5,842 nt of DNA from Saprospiraceae bacterium (GTDB taxonomy: Bacteria; Bacteroidota; Bacteroidia; Chitinophagales; Saprospiraceae). Location: positions 1-5,842 of the forward strand of contig JALOMF010000290.1 in the NCBI GenBank assembly GCA_025455635.1, read 5' to 3'. Below, piece by piece: positions 1-5,812 of the stretch. The notes beneath the pieces are model-generated. The model was given only the letters and a program-made list of their open reading frames with translations. It did no database searches and had not been told where the DNA came from. The stretch's first letter is position 1. Each line of letters starts with the position of its first letter. The translations under genes were made by a program, and so were the position numbers.

Positions 1-293
1 TTCATTTTGAGATTTTTGAAAAGGGAAAGGAAGATGTGGAAGAGATGTTGAACCATGTAAGGAATTTTGAACGCCATCTAAGCGGCAATAACGATTATTC
101 AGAATCTATGAGGGTGTCTCATCTTTTATTTCTCCGCTATTTTAAACGTTTTATTAGGCTTATGGATAACCCAAATAAGCTTGATGCAGAATTCCTTCAA
201 AAGTTTATTGTAGATTTTGAAAGCGAAAAAGCGCCAATTGTGCTTAAGCCTTGGCTGGTTGAAAAAGCAAGGGGGCTTGCTCAACTGAGCTAG
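1..293 (+). CDS. C-terminal end of an unrecognised AT-rich protein (partial, start off left edge)
   Basis: The reading frame is open from base 3 to a TAG stop at 291-293, giving the last 96 residues. A GTG at 36 and an ATG at 48 lie in frame, but the frame continues to the left edge, so I treat the gene as truncated by the window rather than starting here. The visible part is probably mostly helical, charged and aromatic-rich (for example the segment LLFLRYFKRFIRL). It has no signal peptide, cysteine or catalytic motif that I can recognise. The closing residues KPWLVEKARGL recall the ends of uncharacterised cytoplasmic Saprospiraceae proteins, but this is a recollection, not a search result. 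Codons are A/T-ending, in contrast to the GC-rich gene at 1383. The stop codon lies within the right arm of a terminator hairpin, which supports this as a true gene end. Function unknown. Confidence 0.72.
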   Translation, partial: HFEIFEKGKEDVEEMLNHVRNFERHLSGNNDYSESMRVSHLLFLRYFKRFIRLMDNPNKLDAEFLQKFIVDFESEKAPIVLKPWLVEKARGLAQLS

Positions 294-307
294 CCCCCTT
301 TTGCTTT
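264..307. terminator. Bidirectional intrinsic terminator shared by two convergent genes
   Basis: The core stem pairs GGGGGCT (271-277) with AGCCCCC (292-298). After a T-T mismatch, an inner stem GCTC (279-282) pairs with GAGC (287-290) around the loop AACT. The outer arms AAAGC (264-268) and GCTTT (303-307) also match. The + strand reads into a T-rich tail (299-307), and on the - strand the run of A at 262-266 becomes a U tract. It can therefore end both the + strand gene at 293 and the - strand peptide gene at 315. The left arm encodes the last residues of the + strand protein, and the stop codon is in the right arm. Confidence 0.78.
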
Positions 308-314
308 AATGTTA

Positions 315-455
315 TTAGGAAACAACCACATCATTTTCTCCAATAATACTCTTCGGCCTGTCAGAGTTCCCACCCTTCACTTCCAATTGCTGGGCAGTTT
401 TGATTTCGAGGTTTTCGAATGCTGCGATGGTCTTTTTTGAATTCTTGATATTCAT
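315..455 (-). CDS. 46-residue double-glycine leader peptide, putative ribosomal peptide precursor
   Basis: ATG at 455-453 and TAA at 317-315 encode 46 residues. The first 29 form a leader: a basic start (MNIKNSKK), an amphipathic middle (IAAFENLEIKTAQQ) and the ending LEVKGG, with glycines at 28 and 29. This matches the general pattern of Bacteroidota GG-type natural product precursors, which are usually cut after GG by a C39-type peptidase transporter. The 17-residue remainder begins NSDRPKS and ends NDVVVS. It has no cysteine, so lanthionine or disulfide chemistry is unlikely. The frame is open upstream to 698, but that extension (rich in Cys, His and Arg) does not look like protein, so I choose the internal ATG, where the leader pattern begins. 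No Shine-Dalgarno is visible, and no modification or transport gene is in the window. The shared terminator just downstream supports real transcription. It could instead be a secreted or regulatory peptide of unknown role. Confidence 0.6.
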   Translation of the reverse strand: MNIKNSKKTIAAFENLEIKTAQQLEVKGGNSDRPKSIIGENDVVVS

Positions 456-666
456 GGCTAAAAAAGTTTTTGTGTGATGCAGGTGTTGCCTGCCCACGGT
501 CGGTGAATGATATACCAGTCCCCACCCCGGTCCAGGACGCATCCCGTGCCGAGCCATGGTAGAAATGGCGAAAAGCCCCCGGCCTGTCAGCAGCAGCTCA
601 CAGGTGGCGTGGATTTTTTTCAAACTTGATGTGGGTAAGCAGCATTCGAGGGCAATGCACAAGCAC

Positions 667-686
667 CGACAAATGGTGTTTTGTCG
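667..686. repeat. Short inverted repeat in a GC-rich intergenic patch
   Basis: CGACAAA (667-673) and TTTGTCG (680-686) are perfect reverse complements around a six-base loop. The hairpin lies in the GC-richer block between 477 and 740, upstream of the GG-leader peptide on the peptide's own strand. It could belong to an untranslated leader or a small RNA. A chance match cannot be excluded. Confidence 0.35.
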
Positions 687-726
687 CGATGGGACCAATG
701 GCTAAACCACGGACGCCTTTGGTGTG

Positions 727-1034
727 CTAGCACCGCCGCTCTTTTCTTAAAATCTGAATAAAATGGGTTTGAATGCTTGAAGCAAAGTCTTCAATCACAG
801 CGCTGGGCACAAAGGGGGGGATGACGTGCAAGGTGCTGTTTGCTTCAGGTTGGGCTTTATAGTGTTTTAAAGCATCACTTTATTGTAGGCCGTATTGGGT
901 AAGCTGTGTGGGCCTTCTTCATTTGAAAAGTGACACAAAAATGCGGAGGTAAGAATAAAAAATGCAAGTGGAAAAACATAATTCTGTGACACAGAAAATC
1001 GTCCAGATTTAATTTTATTGTTAATATAAATCAT
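727..1034 (-). pseudogene. Possible small membrane or exported protein gene split by a one-base frameshift
   Basis: On the - strand an ATG at 1034 opens a 55-residue frame ending at TAA 869-867. It has a basic start (K7, K9, R12), a hydrophobic stretch at about residues 19-33 (YVFPLAFFILTSAFL), then C34 and an acidic stretch, like a signal peptide or membrane anchor. No lipobox consensus is met. The -1 frame opens at 879, just inside the end of the first, and continues protein-like for 47 codons (LKHYKAQPEANSTLHVIPPF and onwards) to TAG 729-727. One extra T in the TTT run just before the TAA would join them into a protein of about 102 residues. I do not recognise a family. Alternatives are two chance open frames, a sequencing error, or a genuine decayed gene. 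The site does not match a standard slippery heptamer. Confidence 0.3.
982..996. promoter_or_regulatory. Perfect dyad, operator-like
   Basis: TTCTGTG (982-988) and CACAGAA (990-996) are perfect reverse complements around a single A. The half-site sequence GTGACACA recurs at 930-937 and 986-993. This looks like a binding site for a dimeric regulator, but no regulator gene is in the window and it may also lie inside the possible split gene. Confidence 0.25.
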
Positions 1035-1157
1035 GCAGCGGCCCGTGTTCTTTTTTTTGTTGAAACATTTAAAATGCGGAGCAGGAAACTTGGGAAAAAG
1101 GATTTGAATTGTAAAAATAATTAATATGTGGCACGGTTCTTGAACCTATTTGAGTTG

Positions 1158-1210
1158 TGGTTTTAGGCTTTTTTTGAAAACCAGTTTGGTCTATTTTAAG
1201 TGCACCAAAC
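1158..1210. repeat. Two back-to-back inverted repeats
   Basis: TGGTTTT (1158-1164) pairs with AAAACCA (1177-1183). Directly adjoining it, GTTTGGT (1184-1190) pairs with ACCAAAC (1204-1210). Both have seven-base arms and loops of 12 and 13 bases, so the transcript could form two abutting hairpins about 170 bases before the large gene. The arms are AT-rich and chance cannot be excluded. Confidence 0.3.
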
Positions 1211-1301
1211 ATTTGTAATTTTCATTCAATGTTCAAGGCTGCCTACCCATCCGATTTAAGCTTCCACATACTGCGAGAAACACCTGCACAACCAGCTTGT
1301 T

Positions 1302-1320
1302 TCAGTTGTTAACCAACTGA
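1302..1320. promoter_or_regulatory. Dyad symmetry upstream of the surface protein gene
   Basis: TCAGTTG (1302-1308) and CAACTGA (1314-1320) flank the five bases TTAAC in perfect dyad symmetry, 62 bases before the GTG start. The size and spacing suit either a dimeric regulator site or a small hairpin in the 5' untranslated leader. The stop codon of a 27-codon + strand open frame (1229-1312) falls inside it. Confidence 0.35.
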
Positions 1321-1382
1321 TTGTCAATGTTTTATTAATCCGGCAACAAGCTCGGTAATTAACAAATTTTAATCCATTTGCC

Positions 1383-4300
1383 GTGAAACACTTCAACCTG
1401 TTCTGGGCTGTACTCGCATGCCTGTCACTATCCGATTTCAGTTATGGTCAATGTTCTTTGGCCTGCAACGACCTCGTCAATGTATCCCTTCCTCCGGAGG
1501 GTTTTGGGGTCATCACGCCCGACATGGTGCTCGACGGGGACGAGACTTTCTGCACTGGCCCGAAAACCGTCACTGTCACCACTTTGGAGGGTGAGGTTTT
1601 GCACGATACTGTGACATGCGACCAGTTGAATTTTACGCTAAATGTTACCGTTTTGGACATAAATTCTGGTACTTCTTGCTGGGGTACGCTATTTATACAA
1701 GACTATTTGCCACCAGTTATCACCTGCGCCGACCTCACGGTTGACTGCACGGACGACCTTTCGCCCACCAGTTTGGGCTTCCCAACGGTCACCGACAACT
1801 GCGACGCAAGCCCCAACCTCAACTATTCCGGGCAGCCCGTCATGCAGCCCTGCAACAGCCAGTTCAGCGCCATACTCATGCGCACTTGGCATGCCACCGA
1901 CGAAAGCAACAACCACGCTGCGCCTTGTGTGCAAAAGATTTTCGTGAAACGCCCCAGCTTCGCCGACATCGTGTTCCCGCCCAACCGGGATGGGATACAA
2001 GCCCCGGCCCTGGCCTGCGGCAGCCCCAACACCAACCCCACCAACACGGGCTTCCCCACCATTGACGGCAAGCCGGTCATCGAATTTTGCAAAATGTCCG
2101 CCACCTTCGAGGACATGGTCATTGGCGGCTGCGCCAACGAGCAGAGCATCATCCGGTCTTGGACGGTGCTCAACTGCTGCACCAACGAAGTGCTGGAGCA
2201 CAACCAAATCATAAAAATAGCAGATGACAGCGGCCCGGTCATCAACTGTCCCGGCACGCTCAATTTCGGCACCAACGGCCCCGGCTGTGCCGGCACTTTC
2301 TTTTTGCCAGCCCTGTCGGCTACCGACAATTGCTCCAGCAACATCACCTGGCGCACGCTGGCGCCTTGGGGCATCCTCAACAGCAATGGCGGCATGGCCT
2401 ACGGCATCGCCACGGGCAATTACGTCGTCACCTACGAGGCAAAGGACGCCTGCGGCAACAAGACCACCTGCCAAGTCAACGTCGTGGTGTCCGACAACGT
2501 AGCCCCTGTGGGCATCTGCATCGAGTACACCGTGGTGGCACTGAGCAGCACGGGCCTCGCCTCGCTGGCCGCCAACCTCCTCAACAATGGCAGCTACGAC
2601 GCCTGCTGCCCCAGCGTGAGCTTTTTGGCAAAAAGAATGGACCAGCCCGCTGCCCCATTTACCCCAAGCGTACAGTTCACCTGCGCCGACGTGAGCGCCC
2701 CCGTGGCCATTATTTTACAGATAAAAGACTGCCATGGCAACACCAATACCTGCATGGTGCAAGTGACCGTGCAGGACAAAACGCCGCCCTCGCTCAACTG
2801 CCCCCCGGCCATCACCATACCCTGCTCCACCTTGCAGCCGCCCTCGGTCACGCTCACGGGCTGGCCTGCGGCAAACGACGCTTGTGGCATCGACACGGTC
2901 TTTTTCGCCGACGCCGAGAACCTGAGCATGTGCAACGTGGGCACCATCACCCGCACCTTCACGGCGGTGGACGTGGCTGGCTTCACGAAGACCTGCACGC
3001 AGACCATCAAAATGGTGGACAATACCCCCTCGCAGTTCTTCTTCCCACCCGACACGGTCGTGGGCTGCGACAGGCCGATTGACAGCCTGCTCGTGGGCGA
3101 ACCCGAAGTGGTGGCCGACTGCGAACTCTTCGGCCTGAACGTGTCGGACGATGTCTTCCCCGTGGCCTGCGGCCTAAAAATCTACCGCACCTACACCTAC
3201 AAGGACTGGTGCAGCGGGGCCGACACCTCCTACGTTCAGTTCATCAAAGTGGAGGACAACGAGCCGCCAGTCTGGAATGACCCCGCCGGGGCGCAGGACT
3301 TCGTCTTCCTCTGTGGCAGCGACGTGGTGAAGCCGCCAGCGCCCACTGCCACCGATTTTTGCAGCACCGACTCGGTTTACGTCATCTCCGACGTGACGAT
3401 ACCCGGCACTTGCCCCAATCGTTTCACAAGGATTTTGACCTACGGTGCCCAGGATTCCTGCGGAAACGTGGCCACGCCCTTCGTGCAAACCATCCTGGTC
3501 AACGACGTGCTGCCGCCAACGGCTAGCCCGCTGCCGACCATCGGGCCATTCACCTGCTACTCGACCATGCCCGCCCCAAACCCCAACGTGGTGCTGGGCG
3601 AGACGGACAACTGCATCGGGCCAGTGACGGTGACTTGGGTCTCCGACGGCCCCAACCCCGGCTGCTCCGGCACGGTCGTGCGCACCTACCGCTTGGCCGA
3701 CGCCTGCGGCAATACTGCGCTCATCACACAGAACATTTTGATAAAAGACAACGAGGCACCCACTGCCAACCCATTGCCGACCCTTAATTTGGCTTGCGCA
3801 AACCAAGTGCCGCTGCCCATCACGAGCGTGGTCACTGGCGCAGCGGACAACTGCGGTGGCGCTGTGACGGTCGGCATCGGCACCGATACGGGCAGCCCCG
3901 GTTGCGAGGGCACCATCACCCGCACCTACCGCCTGACGGATGTCTGCAACAACTCAAGGCTCATCACCCAGCTCATCCATATCAACGACTCGGTGCCGCC
4001 CATCGTCACTTCGCCGGACACCATCCGCCAGACCGTGGCGGGCCTGGGCTGCCAGACCTTCGTGACCGTGCAGGCCAATGTGACCGACAACTGCCCCAGC
4101 AACCCCGTCATCACCGCCAACAGCTTCAATGGGAATGGCTCCAATGCCAGCGGTTTTTACCCCGTCGGAGAAACCATCGTCACCTTCACCAGCACCGATG
4201 CCTGCGGCAACGTGGGCACCAAGCAGACCGTGGTCTTGGTGGACGAAAACGAGAACCCATCTGCTGACTGTGCCTCCTTCGAGTTGGAACTTGATAGCCT

Positions 4301-5792
4301 CGGCATGGCCATCGTGCCCTTGGCCACGCTCATTGCCAATGGCACCATCGAAGGCATGGACGCCTGCACCGATGTCACCATCACGATTGACCCGGACTCC
4401 GTCTCCTGCGACGATTATATTTCTGAAATGGACCCGATTATCTACACGGTAGTGGTCACGGATGAATTCGGCAACACGGCCTCTTGCTCGTCAGGGTTCT
4501 TTTTGCTCGACCCCTTCAATGTCTGCGTAAACGACGACCCTGGCCTTGTCAGCGGCCTGATTTTCAACGAAGCCCACGAGCCATTGGTCGGCGTGGAAGT
4601 GCAGATGTTTGACAATACAAACATGAGCCAGACGCACACGCAAGCTTATGGCCGCTACCTGTTCCAAGACGTGCCGCCGGGCATGAGCTGCCAGTTACAG
4701 CCCGTGAAAAACGATGACCTGCTGAATGGCGTCACCACATTCGACCTCGTGCTACTGAGCAGGCATATCCTCGGTACACAGCCGCTCGATTCGCCCTACA
4801 AAATACTGGCTGCCGACGTGAACAACTCCGGCAACGTCTCCACGTTCGACATCGTGGCGCTGCGCAAGGCCATACTGCAAGTGACCAACTCGTTCCCGAA
4901 CAACAATTCGTGGCGCTTCATCGAGGCGGGCTACCAGTTCCCCAACCCCGCCAACCCATTCGTGGGGCAGGTGCCAGAAAGCACTTGGGTGAACACCACG
5001 GGCAGCACCCTGAGTGGCCGCAATTTCGTGGCGGTGAAAGTCGGTGACCTGAACGGCAGCGCTGACCTTGATTTCAACGAGGCCGTGGTCTCGGAGCGCC
5101 ACCAATCGGGCGAACTGACGCTCTCGGTACCGAACTGGCAGCTCAAGGCAGGCAAGGAAGTGCGCATCCCCGTGACCTGCGGCGAGGCCATTGACCTCTC
5201 GGCGCTGCAAGGCACCATCGAGTTCGATGCCAGCAAAATGGACTTCGTGGGCGCAGTGGGCGAGTGGCTGGAAGGGCTTGGTGCCGACAATTTCGGGGAG
5301 CCAGCACCGGGCACCTTGACCCTCGGCTGGCACGATGCCACCGACCGTGCGCTGGAAGCTGGCAGCACCCTGTTTTACCTACAATTCCTGATGCATGAAG
5401 ATGCATCCATCGAAGAGATATTAGCAATGAATTCCACAACAACGCCGGCCATTGCGTACAAGAATGGCGGTATTCCCTTGAACGTTCGCTGGCGCATCCA
5501 CGAGGCACCACAAATGCCCGTGGATGCAGCCCCGCTTTTCTCGCTGGGGCAAAACAGGCCGAACCCGTTCAACGACGAGACCAGGATTGGATTCATGCTG
5601 AAAGAAAAAATGGCCGTTCACCTCGAAATCATTGACCTGAGTGGCCGCAAGACCACCGTGCTGAAAGGCAAAAGGGAAGCTGGCTGGCACGAAGTGGTCG
5701 TGGACAAATCCATGATGGGCGGCCCCGGCGTCTATATCTACCAGCTCACCACGCCGAGCGGCACCGAGCGGCGGAAGATGGTCTTCCAGTAG
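1383..5792 (+). CDS. Giant secreted HYR/Ig-repeat protein with dockerin-like, cohesin-like and T9SS type A sorting domains
   Basis: This is a 1469-residue predicted surface or released protein, probably adhesive or structural. The GTG at 1383 is the only workable start: a TAA lies in frame at 1356-1358 with no ATG between, and a signal peptide follows directly (hydrophobic core at about residues 5-16, likely cut G22/Q23; Q before C24 argues against a lipoprotein). Order: an Ig-like opening module (about 24-109); some eleven beta-sandwich modules (110-1048) with TDNC and DACGN motifs, clearest HYR types at 282-371 and 870-955; a short carboxypeptidase-regulatory-like domain (about 1054-1108, with YGRYLF); a dockerin-like pair (1109-1166), whose second loop D1145-N1147-S1149-G1150-D1156 is nearly canonical while the first is degenerate; a linker with another GDLNGS loop (1221-1226); a cohesin-like domain (about 1241-1372); and a T9SS type A C-terminal signal (1385-1469) with NRPNPFN, LSGRK, AGWHEVVVD and GVYIYQL. 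T9SS would export it. No enzyme domain is visible, so ligand and role are inferred only. Confidence 0.96.
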   Translation: MKHFNLFWAVLACLSLSDFSYGQCSLACNDLVNVSLPPEGFGVITPDMVLDGDETFCTGPKTVTVTTLEGEVLHDTVTCDQLNFTLNVTVLDINSGTSCWGTLFIQDYLPPVITCADLTVDCTDDLSPTSLGFPTVTDNCDASPNLNYSGQPVMQPCNSQFSAILMRTWHATDESNNHAAPCVQKIFVKRPSFADIVFPPNRDGIQAPALACGSPNTNPTNTGFPTIDGKPVIEFCKMSATFEDMVIGGCANEQSIIRSWTVLNCCTNEVLEHNQIIKIADDSGPVINCPGTLNFGTNGPGCAGTFFLPALSATDNCSSNITWRTLAPWGILNSNGGMAYGIATGNYVVTYEAKDACGNKTTCQVNVVVSDNVAPVGICIEYTVVALSSTGLASLAANLLNNGSYDACCPSVSFLAKRMDQPAAPFTPSVQFTCADVSAPVAIILQIKDCHGNTNTCMVQVTVQDKTPPSLNCPPAITIPCSTLQPPSVTLTGWPAANDACGIDTVFFADAENLSMCNVGTITRTFTAVDVAGFTKTCTQTIKMVDNTPSQFFFPPDTVVGCDRPIDSLLVGEPEVVADCELFGLNVSDDVFPVACGLKIYRTYTYKDWCSGADTSYVQFIKVEDNEPPVWNDPAGAQDFVFLCGSDVVKPPAPTATDFCSTDSVYVISDVTIPGTCPNRFTRILTYGAQDSCGNVATPFVQTILVNDVLPPTASPLPTIGPFTCYSTMPAPNPNVVLGETDNCIGPVTVTWVSDGPNPGCSGTVVRTYRLADACGNTALITQNILIKDNEAPTANPLPTLNLACANQVPLPITSVVTGAADNCGGAVTVGIGTDTGSPGCEGTITRTYRLTDVCNNSRLITQLIHINDSVPPIVTSPDTIRQTVAGLGCQTFVTVQANVTDNCPSNPVITANSFNGNGSNASGFYPVGETIVTFTSTDACGNVGTKQTVVLVDENENPSADCASFELELDSLGMAIVPLATLIANGTIEGMDACTDVTITIDPDSVSCDDYISEMDPIIYTVVVTDEFGNTASCSSGFFLLDPFNVCVNDDPGLVSGLIFNEAHEPLVGVEVQMFDNTNMSQTHTQAYGRYLFQDVPPGMSCQLQPVKNDDLLNGVTTFDLVLLSRHILGTQPLDSPYKILAADVNNSGNVSTFDIVALRKAILQVTNSFPNNNSWRFIEAGYQFPNPANPFVGQVPESTWVNTTGSTLSGRNFVAVKVGDLNGSADLDFNEAVVSERHQSGELTLSVPNWQLKAGKEVRIPVTCGEAIDLSALQGTIEFDASKMDFVGAVGEWLEGLGADNFGEPAPGTLTLGWHDATDRALEAGSTLFYLQFLMHEDASIEEILAMNSTTTPAIAYKNGGIPLNVRWRIHEAPQMPVDAAPLFSLGQNRPNPFNDETRIGFMLKEKMAVHLEIIDLSGRKTTVLKGKREAGWHEVVVDKSMMGGPGVYIYQLTTPSGTERRKMVFQ
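1710..4526 (+). repeat. Array of about eleven 80-94 residue beta-sandwich modules, several with a four-cysteine pattern
   Basis: Approximate module edges in residues are 110-190, 191-281, 282-371, 372-466, 467-546, 547-626, 627-709, 710-789, 790-869, 870-955 and 956-1048. Most end in a short acidic linker (VEDN, IKDN, INDS, VDEN) followed by PP or AP. Modules 547-626, 627-709, 710-789 and 790-869 each carry four cysteines spaced about 16-19, 16-17 and 14-16 residues apart. Modules 110-190 and 467-546 have lost the fourth. Modules 372-466 and 956-1048 form a second subtype, sharing an L-S/D-S-x-G-x-A stretch and a D-A-C motif. Disulfide pairing is expected for an exported protein but is inferred. 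Confidence 0.85.
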
Positions 5793-5812
5793 TTGGGAAA
5801 TTCATTTCCCAA
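5793..5812. terminator. Perfect inverted repeat directly after the large gene, possible terminator
   Basis: TTGGGAAAT (5793-5801) and ATTTCCCAA (5804-5812) are perfect reverse complements separated by TC, giving at least an eight-base stem with a four-base loop, starting one base after the TAG. The tail on the + strand is C followed by eight A (5814-5821), not T, so it lacks the U tract of a classical terminator. It may still act as a 3' end, an mRNA stabiliser, or part of a terminator for the opposite strand. GGGAAATT reappears at 5834-5841, at the window edge. Confidence 0.5.

Larger units (their letters stand above)
456..1382. other. Long intergenic region with no confidently intact gene
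   Basis: About 930 bases separate the small peptide gene from the large surface protein gene. The part from about 477 to 740 is visibly richer in G and C than the rest and carries a hairpin (667-686) and the palindrome GTGCTAGCAC (723-732). From 740 to 1382 the sequence is AT-rich with T and A runs. It contains a possible frameshifted - strand gene (727-1034) and inverted repeats at 982-996, 1158-1183, 1184-1210 and 1302-1320. I found no tRNA, rRNA, CRISPR array or complete insertion sequence. I also found no convincing match to the Bacteroidota promoter pattern (TTTG then TAnnTTTG) before either neighbouring gene. Confidence 0.6.

Noticed and set aside
250..298. tRNA-like 5' half on the - strand (GGGGGCTAGCTCAGTT)
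   Set aside because: It resembles an acceptor and D-arm start, but no anticodon arm or TPsiC arm follows and the sequence is fully explained by the terminator hairpin.
456..698. N-terminal extension of the small peptide frame to an ATG at 698
   Set aside because: The additional 81 residues are Cys-, His- and Arg-rich with no recognisable pattern, while a typical leader begins at the internal ATG at 455.
867..879. Programmed frameshifting at the split small gene
   Set aside because: CTT followed by TAA superficially recalls the prfB site, but the frame needed is -1, not +1, and there is no slippery heptamer. A lost T is the simpler explanation.
1069..1212. A 47-codon - strand open frame beginning MFGALKID
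   Set aside because: It has no recognisable motif, no start-site support, and overlaps the abutting inverted repeats. It looks like a chance frame in AT-rich sequence.
1373..1380. TCCATTTG as a Bacteroidota -7 promoter element
   Set aside because: It deviates from TAnnTTTG and lies only a few bases before the start codon, too close to be the promoter of the large gene.
1689..2474. A 261-codon open frame on the - strand within the large gene
   Set aside because: It lies wholly antisense to a gene with strong domain evidence. Its translation is Gly/Ala/Val/Arg-rich and low in complexity, as expected from the complement of GC-rich third positions. The same applies to other antisense and shifted frames, such as 2330-3082 (+), 3174-3806 (-) and 4752-5333 (-).
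1710..4526. CRISPR-like or transposon-type repeats in the large gene
   Set aside because: The repetition is at protein-module level with diverged DNA and a uniform reading frame. There are no short identical spaced repeats and no terminal inverted repeats.
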